Of a stretch of 64,000 nucleotides of DNA, positions 16,629 to 31,600 are shown in pieces. How positions within the stretch are numbered: the first letter of the stretch is position 1; each line of letters begins with the position of its first letter. Made by a program: the position numbers and the translations under genes. The notes under the pieces are model-generated. The model ran no database searches. It had not been told where the DNA came from and saw only the letters and a list, made by a program, of their open reading frames with translations. The stretch is from NCBI GenBank assembly GCA_030141605.1, contig JAQGDQ010000039.1, forward strand, positions 681,146 through 745,145, read 5' to 3'. This stretch comes from Tubiluchus corallicola (Eukaryota; Priapulida; Priapulimorpha; Priapulimorphida; Tubiluchidae).

Positions 16629-19600
16629 TTAATGAGTTTTCTTGTGGAACAGCCATGCAGCAGTACCAGCCAACACCATAAACAGAGTGTTGACCATTGG
16701 TAGAGTGGACAGCAGAGAGATAGTAGAAATGGCATGGCCACTGAAAAAAATAAATAAAACATACCTGTAGCAGTAAATAATGAATAATGACAACAGTATA
16801 ATTATGACTGAGTGAAGTGCTGATTGTCACATAAAAATTCAAGAAGTGGCTACATCGTATATATGTGCCACTGTGCAAAATTTTGGGATGACTCCTAAAG
16901 TTTCGAATTAGAATTATCACTAAAAATCTGTCTTCCCTATCTGATCTGATATACATATATATATATATAAAATATAGAAGCACTAAGTAAGATTTCATTA
17001 AGATAACGAGTGCTTTTGAAGTATGATATCATCACCGGTATCTTGGAATTGCGATGTCACACTAGAAACTCTGGACTTCGTTCAACTATCCCTTAAATTT
17101 AATTACGATCGGCTGTGAAATTATACACTTCAACTTTGTGATCCAACAATCTTTTTTATTTTATTATTTTCTCTTCTTAATTTTTGCAACTTTTAACTAT
17201 TGCAAATTTGTCTCACACCACAGCAGCAGAGTAGTGCTTGTTGTAAAACATAAATGTAAGCTGTACACAATATATGAACATTAACAAGCTGTTAACGCAC
17301 AAAGTGAAAGTTCCTGTATATTCCTGTAAAATTTGTAAATATTTAAGTGCATATAGAGCTGCTTAAGTCCCATAATTCACATACTGATGTTGTTTATTAA
17401 TGACCATTTAATCTCGAGCAGTGAAAATGACTGTCTAATGGTCCACTACAACTGTAACACAAGCCAGACAAAAACCTAATTTGGACTTCTTGATGCCAGA
17501 CTAAACTGACTCATAAACAAATAGAACACCAAGAAAACTGTTAAAATGCCTAAACGTTGCAAAAAATTAAAGTATTTTACTGTCACAGCAAGTAGCATGT
17601 TCTCTCTTTTGACGAATGTTGATATTCCAAAAATAATCCAAGAACAAAATCCTGTTGAAAAAGGGTTACAACGTTTTGAAAAAAGCTACAGTAACAAAAT
17701 ACTCATTTACTTACCTTGCACACCCATGAGCTGTCCTGGCACCAAAGATCATTAATGCACCACCAATGAGGGCGTGCACTTTACTTGGACCAGGAATTTC
17801 ACCAAAAGTACCAGAAGCTCTAGCTGACAGGAATCCACCAAGAGCAATGCCACCACAAAAGAAAATCTAGAACAATAAATGAAACAATTTACAAACAACT
17901 ATTAGATATGGATGCAACATGTGTCAAAGATTTTCATTTGCAGTGATTTCTGTAATTGCTAATTATACTAAAAATTACTTTGCTAATGATCGTGCTCCCT
18001 AGAGCATAATGAAGTGCTGACAAAGCGAATGTCATCACGAAGTCAAATGATGGAATCGTTTGTTTTTTTCTATGAGTCTATTTTGAAAAACTAGTACAGA
18101 ACGAGAAGCATTGTTCTCAAATAGGTTACTCAACTAGGTCATTTAGAATGCCATTTAATGTTGTCATGAATCCCTTTTTTCATTAATATGTTATTTAGAA
18201 TACTGTTTATCCGTTTATCCAATTTACCATAAAAACTTAGAATACAGAATGCAAATCTATTATGATGTCACAATATAAAAACTGACTAAGAACTTATTAC
18301 AGGGAACAATGAGAATGAGAACAACACCACAGTAAAATGGATGACTTTGTAGAGTTTCTTTACAAGTGAGGACAAGTGAGGAACCCAACAAATATTTAAC
18401 AAGTTTAGCTATGCCATTTTTGTGAGAAGTTTTTGGTGTGCTGCTGCAGATAACTTACTTTACCATGCGGTTTTCTATGACCTCGAAAACAAAGGCTCCA
18501 ACAACAACAATAAAATGTCAAAATATTTGCATCAGAACATATCTTGGCCAGTACTTTTTCATTACACATGATCTAGGACTCATCAGGACATATATACAAA
18601 CCTGCCACCAATTTTTCATTCCGCTACGAGTTTTTGCAAGATATGGCGATATTTTCTGCAGGGGATTGCAACAGAAGGCTTGCGAAACAATTGAACAGTA
18701 ACTTGTGCTTGCACCCACGTGTTTGCTCAAGATTTGCACAATTGGAATGTTCAGCAAACCAATCGTGACGCCTGTGAACAATCAAACAATCAAAGCTACT
18801 TTCAATTGTACTGTACATAACTATGGACAATGGTAACAAATGATGTATTACAATTTTAAAATTTATTCCCCAATCCTTGCCGTTGTACATTGCATACATA
18901 CATATATCCAGGTAACTCTTTGAATCATTAGCCTTGTTTAGCACTTCGCAAGCTGGATGCCAGTAACTCAGCAGCAGCAATGCCTAATTGCCTACTGAAC
19001 AAAGACGGATATAAATGGCAAAACTGGAAATTATCTAATTCTCAAAGACAATCCTCTAAGATGAGACACACACACACGGGTGGCAAAGGTGTCTTAACAA
19101 CATCTAGAAATATAGATCCTCCAAGAGTGAAGTAAATAGTTGCAGCTGTAAGTAGCAGCAGCAAATAGTACTACGAGCATTATGCCAAGTGACTATGCCA
19201 CTGCTTATCCATTACTTTATTGATTATACTCAGTGTTTCTTAACTTAAGCCAGTGGTTACCCATCTATTTACGATCAGTCTTGCTGTTGCTTAGCTTAGA
19301 TCTCTCTACGTCTACGCATATTATGACCACTCAGCTATTCTCCTGTGTACACTAATATTCCTGTGTAAGTTTAATAATTGCATATTGGTGACATGTCTTC
19401 AACAAACTCAGCCTAGCTTATAAATGCTATACTGTCCTTTCCAACTCCAACTCTCCAATAGTAGGGAAGGGTGGCTCATTACATTTATCTTCACATTGCT
19501 TAAGCTGATCAATAATTATTTTTGATCAGGTAAAAAGCATTAAACTGGTACTGTACGATTCGTTCACATTTGCTGCAAAGACTGTAGTTGGGTTTACACA

Positions 19601-22600
19601 AAATTTTATAGGCACTATTATCGAAACAACTGAAACTATACAAGTTGCAAACACAACATAGACAATATTGACAATATCTTTCTCCATCCTATCAGATATC
19701 CATTCCCTCAAAAAGCCTAAAGGGTACTAATATAGCATACCTCAGATCATTTTATTCATGGTAGACTTCTATGAATTATTTGCAACAAATTAACAATAAC
19801 ATAAAAATAAAACGTAGCAGCAATTCTTAACCAGATATAAATTATGGTATTTCATTAATCAATAGTAACAGTTGTTGGGAAAAAAGGTAACATCTTTTAC
19901 AAGGTTGTTTTTCACTTAACTTGAAGCCAAATAACTGAAGAAGCTACACTGAAAATTAAACTCTATCTACAACTAGGAGTAAATTGTCTTTCATTGAGCA
20001 ATAATAAACATTATATAATCATAACTGAATAGTGAATGAAAGTAAATAGTAAGCAAAAGGTTACCTGCCAGCCAAGGTGCACAGGCTTGCTGACTGAGCC
20101 AGTTATCAGCTACCGTTTCCACAACCTAAGAGAACAAAAAACATTTTATTAAAAGCCATTTACAGTAAATAATTCGGAGAAGTTATATTAAGAAACTATG
20201 TGAATTAAAAAAGGCTGATGTGCATTAATCATACTCAGCATTGTTTATGCTGTGTCATTTTTATGGCAGCATTACAAGCTGTCAAGCTCTACTGATGAAC
20301 AGGACAAATCCCCACTCATTTCCCCCATGTGGACAATCCCCAGTGGCTTCTTGTTACATCAAAAAGTAGTAATTGTGAAATACTTTTTTGAAAATTTAAA
20401 TTATTAAAATAAATGTTAGCTATTATATTTAGCTAATATGTGTAGTAGCCAAAAATGATACACAGAATAACTATTTCAAATTAGTTAGCCAACATAAGGA
20501 AAGCAATACACTGCAAGGATTATATAACATGGGAAAAGAGAGACGGTTTGCTATTATGTTCGTTATAAGTTATTACAGACATGGATTGTCAATACTAGTA
20601 GTTGTTATGGATTTAGATGTATAAGTTTAGCAAAATCTGGAATCATGTTTGCTGTGGCCTCAGTCTCGAATGTTTTAAAAAATTGTAGAGACACTTGGAA
20701 CAACAAACCACAGGTTGAATCATTCAACCTGTAATAATTTAAAAGAGACAATCTTCATCTGTGGTTACCACACTTTGCTGCCATTCCAGAGTTTAAGGGT
20801 TCGAATTCTGCAAGCATCAAGGTTTTTTTAGCCATGTTCGAACCCTAGGACTCTTTGGTCACTTTCCTAAGTTTCCTCAGCCTTAATTTAATTCACGTAC
20901 TGTGGGAAGAAAGACGACTGAGTGACAGGCTAACCAACTTTCCCCCTCCATCTATTTTAACACATCCAGGCATACGTTATTCTTACTTTTCTTTGTCATC
21001 ATATTTCAATGATTTTAGTGAGACATCAATAATAATAATATAAAATAAGATACTAATAAGATGAGATATTAATAAGATGTCAATGCTGCTTAGAAAATGT
21101 ACGAAAATCGTGTTTATACGTTTATACTATTTGCAAAGACTAGGGGTGAGCATTAAGCGTTTGAGTTTGAACATCTGAATCAAATTCGAATGAGTTTTTT
21201 TTAGTTTGAATTCGATTGGAACCTAAAATTACAGATTCGAGTAATTCAGCACTTTAACCACATACGACCATTATCATTAAAACATTTGAAACATCATGCA
21301 ATTAGCATAATTTAGCTCCAATTTTTGTGCACAATTTTTAAGCAAATTATTGACCAAAATCGAGCATTGCTTTGTAAGACAGCTTTTCACTGGTGGTTTG
21401 AAAACTTGTTCGAAAACAGTAAAAATCACCTCGAATTCAAAATACTGAAACTCAGTTCGATTTGAATTCGAAAATCACAAATTCGATTCGATTTGATACG
21501 CTTTCTGTTAGAAAATGCTCACCCCTAGCAATGACCACCAAATTTAAGATAGAGTAAAATTGTTAGAGATAGGCAAAACAAGTCACCTTAAGCAGTGCTA
21601 ATGCGAATTAATGTGTAGTGTGTTAAGATGAAAAGTATGGCCACTGACAACTGCAACAATTGATAAACCATAGCCTCTGTTATTGGTCTCTTTTCATTTT
21701 TTCGTTGTAATATAGATCTGACTTAGATCATTCATTCAGTCTTGTTTACCTTATAATATAAATTACCTCTTCCTTCCAAGGGAAAAACTTCTCAAGTAGC
21801 CAAATGTCCCCAACAAGAACAAGAGCTATCGGTGGAGCTAAGAAAAAATAGGGTGTTGAGAACATCGCCTGAAGCCTAAAAATAAAAAAATATAAATAAA
21901 TATGAATAAACAATTGCATTTTAATAGTAACTACCAAATAAAATTGGCATATTTTACAAAAAACTCATGAGGTAACTACAGAACGCTAAAGAATATTCCG
22001 TCTTAATAGAAATTGTCTTAGAAAGACAGTATGAAAGAAGTAAGAACATAGACACGACTTATTAACTTTCACAAATTATTTTCCCACAAAACATGCGTAT
22101 CATAAAACATAGTAAAACTAAGTACACTAATTTAATCAAAATGATGAAAGAACGCCATTATGGGGATTTAGGCAATTTTTACTTAAAGAAGAGCCAAAAT
22201 AAAGACTGTTGCTTTTGTGGAATAAGAATGACAGGTTAATTTTTTACGAAACTGACTGACATCTAAGGCATTTACACAAAGTAAGTAAATTCTGTTTGCA
22301 ATGTCCATAACAACTGCCGTAGGAACTTTCTTATAAACAGGAACTTAGTCAGCTAAAACTTAGCCAACAAGCATGGTTACAATAGTTAAAAAACAAACAT
22401 TGTTTTATACGTTTGTTGATGATAGTCATCGGGAATGTAGGATTCAAACAGCAAGGCTATTCACGCACGAATGAAGCAGCAGTACGCAAGTCTTGCATAC
22501 TCGGCTATATTCAAACATGGCATAAAATTCTTATCTGGAACACTAATGGCGCATTCAGACTAGCGAGTTTTCGGTCGCGAGTTTTTTTATGTGACAGGAA

Positions 22601-25600
22601 ACTCGCCAGTGTGAACTGCTTTGAGAGTTACTGTCGGCAACATATTCAAAACTCTCTGACAGTTGCTGCAAGTTGATTAAGTGTCTAGTGTGAATGCCTC
22701 ATTGAGTTACTCTTGACACTTCTCGTAGCGATTAGAGAAGTGAGTGTCAGCTTGTGCTTACTGTCAGAGAATAACTGGTAGCAAGTTTTGCTCTCTAGTC
22801 TGAACACATTTGCAAGTTACTTGGTGAGAAAACTCGCTAGTCCGAACGAGTTGTAAGCAGCATAAGGCCAGAAGGAAAACAACAATGTGCTTTTACAAGA
22901 ATTCTCATCGGGACAGTTTCAGAACAAACATGATTGTAGTGGAATTCAATTTCAAAACAAGCCAACACAAACGACACTACTTAGCTCAAATGTTTCAAGA
23001 GTTTCATTTCTTGAAATGCAACTTGAAGCAGGAAATTTGTAGGCAATTTGAAAAATGCTACAAAAAAGATACATTCTTGGGGAAGAAGGGGGAGGACTTG
23101 GAAAAAAGTTTCAGCTAACTTGCCTCTACGAGTGCTAAGCCAACTTAGCTTACGTGTATCTAAGTCAAATAAGTCAACAAGTATGTAAAAAGATATGTGT
23201 GATTACAAATATTACGTGTATCTTTCAGGTAACATCAGTCCTTTAGGTGCCGTAAGCGAAACTACAAATGGTTCCAATAACCCATATGTTAGAGCACCGA
23301 TGTATCCACCCAGTAAAGTATATGCTAGAAACAAAAAACAAAAAGGTGAAAATTTTTTTACCATAAACAGCAGCTATACACAACTGCTATTGAACTTTTG
23401 CTATTGTTTACCTAAGAATTTAAACAGTGCATCAAGTGAGTGCACGGCTCTGATATACAAGTTTGCTTAAGTTTTTCTCCTTTATGCATTGGACACTTTT
23501 GACAGATTTGACCATAACAGCCAAAAATTAAACCAGATACAAAACTTGCCAAGTAAGTGTTTAAAGCTTCTATAAGGATATGTAAAAGCAATCAAACACA
23601 AAATGTGTTAAAAGATTGAGTTAATAAGTTGATTATTTCATGCAACCAAAATTTATAAATAACTAGCATGATTAGAACAATAAAGTGACTGTGTAACTGC
23701 ATAAAAATCTTGAAATTTTATGTTTTATGTGTAGACGCTAAAGAAAAAACAATTTTTACCGATTTCGTGGAGCACCATTCTCGTACATTTGGCTTAATGG
23801 CTTTAAAATTTCTCATGTGAAAATGTATGGTGCAAAAATTACCATTCATTCTAGTTCTAAAAAGTGACGAGAAGCTGATGTAATGAGTTTTCAAACATCC
23901 CCCTTTGAACTGCTGGCATAACAATGACAGTACATCTGCACTTTTGACTTTTGCACCGCAAATCAATAAGCTGGGTCGGAGTGGTAGTGATTACCTTCAA
24001 GCTGTGGTAATATTTGCTAAAAAAATCTATTTTATTCACTGGGGTTGTGTTGAATACAACAAAAAATAACCATTCTAGTTCATTTAAAGAACTTGCAATA
24101 AGTTTACTTCAAGCTATGTAATTGTGGCTTACTATATCACGAGTAAAATATATTCAAGACAGGTGCAGGGCGAGTCAAGAAGGTGGCTCCGTTTGAGAAA
24201 GAGCATAATTTCATTATCCTAGAGGCCTCAAAAGGTCATAATCAGGCCCTGGCCTTTACAGCTTCAGTTAAGGCTCAAGCAAACTAACTTAATGACTGTA
24301 CAAGCATTTTTAAATAGCCATGAAAAACAGATCGGCGCTACAAAACTCTCTAACTTTTTATTTTTTAACTAACAAGGAACTGTAAAAACTTCACATAACC
24401 ACCATAGCACACACGCAACTTTAGTATAACACACTAAATAGGGTAACATCTGTATGCTCAATACACCAGCATGTAACAGGGTACTTATCTAAATTGTACT
24501 CTGCAAAGCACTTGTTGAATTGATACTCTGCAAGTAACTAATGAGAAAATCTGTATTAAATTCTGCAAACAAATAGAAAATTGAGGTCTGATTAAATCAG
24601 AAGATAAATATTCTAATCTATAACAAAACCGTCATCGTATAGGTGCTTTTACGTTCTAACATGGCACGTTCCACCTGTTGATGCCAGTCCACTCCACTGC
24701 TTAAGCCCGCTGCATCATCCTTCAAATTGCAAGGTGTTTGTTAAATCTTTTTGCAGTATATCTATATATGTCAGTAACTACTGACCTTAACAGAGGCTCT
24801 TGAGGTAGTCTTAGGGCATGACCAATCCAATGCAACCTTCTTATTTGTATTTGTTTACTACAAGGATTTTTCTTCACCACATCATATAGATCATCATTGG
24901 ATATTCTGACAGGCCATTTAATATCTAACAATTTTCTATAGAGACATATTTGAAAAGTGTCAATTTCCTTCTGCTGTTTAACTTTTAACTGGTGATTAGA
25001 TGAATTGTTGACCAGTGACCACAGCTAAAACGCTGTGTGACTAGAAATACAAAGCATGCTTATTTCTTTTTGGCTATGAAACAACATAGAAGTGACCAGA
25101 TCTATTCTTTTTGTGGTGGTATGCATGTAACATAGATTTTACCAAGTCACATGTAAATGCCTTGTTGTCTGCCATGGCAGCAGATTAATTTGTAAACAAC
25201 AGCTTCTCGGAAAATAAATTAACTTTATTTGCTAAACCGCTTAATGAATTTTAATTTATTTTGCTTAATTTATTTTTATTTCCACTTTAAATTCACATTT
25301 TTTTCTCATACTCACTGTTACATGGATGGTTTAATTTTATACAACTTAAAACAATAACCTGATATAAACATAAATTTGAAGACTAATTAGATTAGTATTT
25401 TTTTAACCAAGACTACAAACTTAAAATCAGAATTTGGGCATGTCTAACAAACAAAATCAGTAGTGCAGACTGTGTTTAATATGCAGAGATGCTAGCTTTT
25501 CTTCAACATTTAAAAGATACAAATGTTTCAGATAACTGTGAAACCTCAGTTATTATTAAGATAAAATTGATGAAGTTGCTAAGTGCTACAAAAGTACTTA

Positions 25601-28600
25601 TTCAAACTGAGAAAATGGTGAAATCGTAGGTGGCTAGAGGCATAAAAAATATAGTGAGTGTAGTCACCATATTCTAGATTACTGATTTAAAACATCTCAG
25701 GAATTGTGAACAGTAACAGCTACCCAGCTAAAGTGGCATGAGCTTGTAATTTACTCTTTTTTGCTAATGTAACAAATCGTATGCTTTTTACACAACTGCC
25801 ATAAACATTCACAATATACCAAAATATATGCGGTAGCATTGTATACTGTTTCATGACACTCTAATAAAACTGTGTTAATGAACTATAATCTGAATCACGT
25901 TCTGGAATGACAACTTAAAACATTTGAAACTGATCAAAATGATGAATTTTTAGCTATTTAAAAAACACTACAAACTAAATTGATTTACATGATAATCATA
26001 AAAAATAATATCTGTTACTAAGATATTGTCAAGGTAAATAATTACATACTGCTTCTCAGTTAAAAAGCTGTAAATAACAAATTAGGGATCATTACACTAG
26101 TAGTCGCTTTGAGAGAAGAACAATGTAACAGTTATCACACTACATATACACTATATATAGTAACAGATCTTACTATATATCATTCCATTGCCTTAGTTGG
26201 AACTTTACCAACACCTTGGTTAATCCTGCTTATGCCTTGACTTCCTGGAAGTTGATTATGTAATATTATCATTAACCCAAAAACATCAGCAAACACAACT
26301 ATGAGTTGGTGAAATTAAATTTAACTACTTATGGCATATAAAATCGATATAACAAAATCAGTACCCAGCGTCAAGAACAAGTAAGAAGTACATACTCGTG
26401 AAAACAAATTTATTATTTCTATTTCATGATTCATGACCAGCATGAACAAACAGATGTAAAATTCCTACATATGCAAGATGAACGTTGATTTTCTAAGTTG
26501 CAATAAAATTTTCAAGTTATGTGCAAGTTTTGCACCAGCTTTCCTTAAAATCATAAAGCATTTATTTATCAACCTCTCAACCCGCCTGCCATGAGATCCT
26601 ACCAAGACCTATGGTTTACTGGCATGACAAACTACACAAAAATTTACATACACACTACATGTAACAAATTAAAACATTTTACGAAACTATATTACATAAT
26701 CAATTATGTATTAATATTACATAACTCTGTGGTATAACACCAAGACCTATGGTTTACTGGCATGACAAACTACACAAAAATTTACATACACACTACATGT
26801 AACAAATTAAAACATTTTACGAAACTATATTACATAATCAATTATGTATTAATATTACATAACTCTGTGGTATAACGTAAAAATAAGCTCTGCTTTTAGT
26901 CGTCTGTTTTTTTAATTCTAAAACAATAAACGATACAAAAATCCAATTACCACAGTAGCAATGAGTGGAATGATGTAAGTCCAGAGTCTTGACAAATAGC
27001 ATAAACTCAGGTCAGCAACCAAATGACATAAAACATGTTTTTTGTCTGCTTCACAGGCTACCAAACCTTTTGAAAGAATCTGTTTCATCTCTTCCATGTC
27101 TGTTTCATCTTCAGGGACCTTTTCTTCAATGATACGCAGCGCCTTGTAAAAGATGGCTTTCACAGCATGTATTGTTGTGGCATCAATCATCATGCGAACA
27201 GCTTCGCCTTTCCGAATTTTTACGACACTCCTCAAAACAGCTGGGTTGTTCTAACACCTCTCTAACGTGGCAACAGCCATTACTTGTGGTATTGCGCAAA
27301 AATTAAAGACGCTTTGATTATGAAGTCATGACAGATACAACGTCACATCAGGAACATGTTCTAGGGCATTAGCAATTAACTCATTTAAGCACGGAACTCC
27401 AAGGGATTCGTTACTGGCAAAATTTCCGAGATCGTCTGCGTACTTCTGCCAACATTCTTTAGGCCAAAATTTCCATCCATCGTTGTGGTCTTCAAGGTAG
27501 TCACGGATTATGTTAGTTTTTTGCAAAAATAAGCCCATGGAATTCGCTAGTTTGTCATCCTTGCCAACAATCTCGTCTTCAAGCTTGGAAGCAGAGAACA
27601 ATCTAGACAATCCTATGCCAACAAGACCTGCGACGTAGTGACAATATTGGTCCCATTCTGAAAATGTGTCTATGTCCTTTTCAAGAAAAACCGTCATTCC
27701 TGCCCCCATTTTCGCACAAATGTCTGATATCACATCCTGATACATTACGTCCAGAGAGCGAAATTCTTCGGAAACATCAGTAAACTGTTCCAGAACTATA
27801 CCATTTTTATCATTACTGTCCCAATAACACCATTCTGGGTCGTACAGATGTTGATAGAATGTTTTCAGCATTGGTATTTTCTCCTCGGCCGGGATCGTCA
27901 TGTCGTCTTCAATGGTATCCAGCGCACGCAAAACAATGTAGAATATACACACTGCGTGTCTTAGCTCTCCCTCCAAAGCTCGTATAACGGCGGCAAAACT
28001 TCGACTTGTTTTGTTTAGCAAATTGTAACAAGTACGAGCTGAATCCGTCATGTCATCTTCGTCTACTTTACTCGAAATAGACACAATTTTGCCACTCTTA
28101 AACTGGAGAAGAGCAAAGACCTCTTCCGGATGACTGAGAGACCGCAGGAAATCCATGGCTGTTGCACAAGTGTAAACCTTTGTGACTTGTACTAACCTGC
28201 AGTGATTAATTTTTTGAATAATAATTAAACGGCAACATATCCTTGCAATAACAATACTAACATAAAGCAACGCCGACAGTAAATGTTTAGTGTTGTAACA
28301 CAGCGTGTCTACCGATGCATGGTGAAAGAACTGTACCAGGAACACTATTGGCTGTTTACAAACTCCACCAGTGCATTCAGCGAATGAGCGATTCCGAATA
28401 TCAGCTGATCATGTTATGACAGCTAACTAGCTGTGCGCAGAAACTGATGCAGACTGAGGAATGCTGAAGATCGAGTTTATAAAATTGATAGAATTTTCTC
28501 TCAACGCAGTTTGAGTTTTTAACGAATTGTATTCATTCAGTGAATCATGAATTAATTGTTATTAAACAGTTATGATTTTTTTTCGGTTTATGTACTGTAT

Positions 28601-31600
28601 TTGACATTTATATTATATTACTTTGCCAATGTACATTGTATGTATTTGTGAAAATAAAATTGAATTGAATTGAATAGTTAACGATAGTGTAAAATTGATT
28701 TTTGTGTTTTCGTCAGTTTCTGCATAATATCATGTATGCAACAAGTCTACAACTACAACCTGACTTGTGTACTGGAACAAATCATTCAAAAATTTAGAGC
28801 ACATTCGCCGCTGGACAGGGCTAATTTTCACCAGACCACATAAGTCAGCGCATTTTACAAAGTTATCGAGCAAGAAAATGTAAGAGTTATAATGCGAAAT
28901 CGGCAGCAGAAACATACATCACGTCTACTATACTTGCAACAATTACAATCAAACGTGGCCTTGTACATATGATACAACGATGCTAACCTAATGACGGAAA
29001 TCTAAATTGGGTTGAATCTCCATAAGTGCTTAGTGGATATCCAAGAAGTGACGTCTAACATAATGTCAATCATTTTCGTTGACTGCCCAATCAGCGTGCA
29101 AGTTATTTCACACCCTTGCAGAGTTTACTTAACACTGAAACGTTCGGGACATTTAGCTACAGTTGCCTCTAATACTGTCACGAAAAATGCTCAACTTTTC
29201 GTTAGTCAGCGGGAAAAATATTGACCTGACTCTAGACTTTATTATTGTCAATTGAAATTGCAAGTGAATTAGTAGAAATATATAGTCTAGTTTCGTTTAT
29301 AGGTAGAAATGCACACAGCTTACGCCTATATAAATTGCAAGTGAATTAGTGGAAATATATAGTCTAGTTTCGTTTATAGGTAGAAATGCATACCGCTTAC
29401 GTCTATAAGTTGCTGAGTAAACCATTTCGCAATCAAGAAAATACACAGTTTAGTTTATGGCTTTGCATGTTAGACAAAAACAACTATTTCATTAACTTTA
29501 AATTAGGACAAAACAAAAAGTTTTCTTTTCTGGCCAGGTTTTATTAACCTTAATGAGATCTTCAGAGTCAAAATTAATTCAAAAGTGGTCAAAACTTATA
29601 TTATACATCAATGTAATGTTAGTTAATTTTACACTATTTTTCTGGTTATAATCGGGGTTAAAGGCGCCATTGGGAATTATGTGACTCGGGCATTCAATAT
29701 AAAGGTCGTCAATGGAATTGAACTATTAAATTTATTCCATTTCCGTAGCCTGACAAACGGAAAAATACAAAAACTTAATAAATCTTGCAGACAAGCACAT
29801 GATTAATTAATATAGGAAAATACATCGCAGACTTAAAGGCAAGAGAGACCTGCAAGGCAAACTGACTTAGTTTCTTTATTATACTCATGTCTCTATATTT
29901 TGTAGTGCTTTGAAAGTTCATGTCTACATTCTGTTTAAATTGAAAAGTCATTTTTTGGCTACTTGAAGTGTTAATTTCGAGTAAGAAATAGCTGCTGCTC
30001 TGCAAATTTGTGCTTATGAAAAAGTGCAATCAGTTTAATCTGCTGATTAAACATTAGTTGTGACTGTCATGATGTTTAGTTTAGTTTAGTTTAGCTTAGA
30101 CAGTTGTTGACCTGCGCGAGCTGTTGTCCCAAATGTAGCTGAGCTTGCTTACGTTACAGCGGGGGCAGAGCGATATTTGACGTCAATTGTTTTGCAGGCT
30201 ACAATGCTCTGTCAAGTTAGAATAAAACACAAATCAAATGCTAAATAGTTCTTTATTGATCAGGCTTAGACAATGTTATTATTACACTATATATTTTGAA
30301 AATGTGGTATATGGGCAATTTTGTGTATATTTTTGTACTTTTATGTACACAAATCAATAAGTGATTATTTTCTTAAGCTGATGAAAAATGATACAACTTG
30401 GTAATTATCCAAGAAACTGCCACATTTCTTGCACTTTTCTTGATTTTTCTTTTTTATCCATTTTCCTCTTTTTCCATCTAATTGTTTTTTCATTTCTTAT
30501 ATATATATATAGATATAGATATACATAATTGCATTTTCAAAATATATAGGGTAACAATAACATTTATATGCATTTTCATAATGACAAATGCAATAATAAC
30601 ACAAATGGTTAGTATTTAGTGGCTATTTAGAACGTTAATAAGAATAAAAGTACGTTTATCAGCTGATATACACGTTAAGCTAGTCTGTTAGTTAATTAAC
30701 AGCGTATTTAGTAAAAGCATGATATCATTGTTTGAGAAGCTTGGTATTACATGTGACTCACAAGACAAAATTTTATGCCATTATCCCAACATTGCGTTAA
30801 CTTATATAAGTGCAAGTGCCTTTAGCATTTAAACCTTCAGCATATCCCTCTGACACTTGACTCTCAGCCTCATATTACTCATCATAAAATTTCCACCCCT
30901 CCCACATTGTATTCTATAAACTTTTTCCTTTGTGTTTCATCCCAGATTACTTTATCCTTCTGATTCTGAATTTTTACTCCAGTTACATTTCAAGTTTTCA
31001 ATTCTCTGATATACTGCATGTCTTTCTATACTTGAGTTACAATTTCTCAAAACAACACAAAAAATTTATGCCCTTTTTAAAATTCTACTATGATTATAAT
31101 GTAATGTCGTATAATATAACTATTTTAACTGTAAAACAAGAGATTTGGAGATTTAGTGCACACAACTGGTTATTTGCTTTTACTTGTATTCATTTGAGCA
31201 TCCGCAAACATACATTCACTCACAGTATGTGCAACTATTTCCGTAATTCAACAACATAATAATGTCTGTCGACTCTCTGTTCTGGTATTTGGGCAATTAT
31301 GTGCCTATTTTTGTACTTTCATTTACACAAATCAATACGTGATTATTTTGTTAAGCTGATAAAACATGATACAACTTGGTCATTATCCAAGAACTGTCAA
31401 ATTTCTTGCACTTTTTTGATTTTTATGTATTTATCCATTTTTACTCTTTTTTTCCATCATCCCTTCCTTCAGTCCTTATGCCCAATTTTGTTTTGTTCTA
31501 TTTTATTTATTAACAGGCAAGTCTAATAAATTGCAAAAGCTAAACAGTGCCACATTGTCAAGATGCCTTATATCGCTTTTACAGGAAAACCGTTTTGCAT

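Noticed and set aside
20765-20860. GGGTTCGAATT and GTTCGAACCC words resembling a tRNA B box
   Set aside because: There is no A box at proper spacing and no cloverleaf; the two words form an inverted pair without tRNA structure.
27251-27328. An intron in the squalene synthase copy that would remove both stop codons
   Set aside because: The sequence between the stops is the conserved QSVFNFCAIPQVMA segment, in frame with both sides. Splicing it out would delete active-site residues.
27251-27328. Stop-codon readthrough or RNA editing as an explanation for the two stops
   Set aside because: A-to-I editing would give Trp at both sites, not the expected Arg and Tyr, and the TGA context (TGA CTT) is not the known CTAG-type readthrough signal. 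A decayed copy is simpler.
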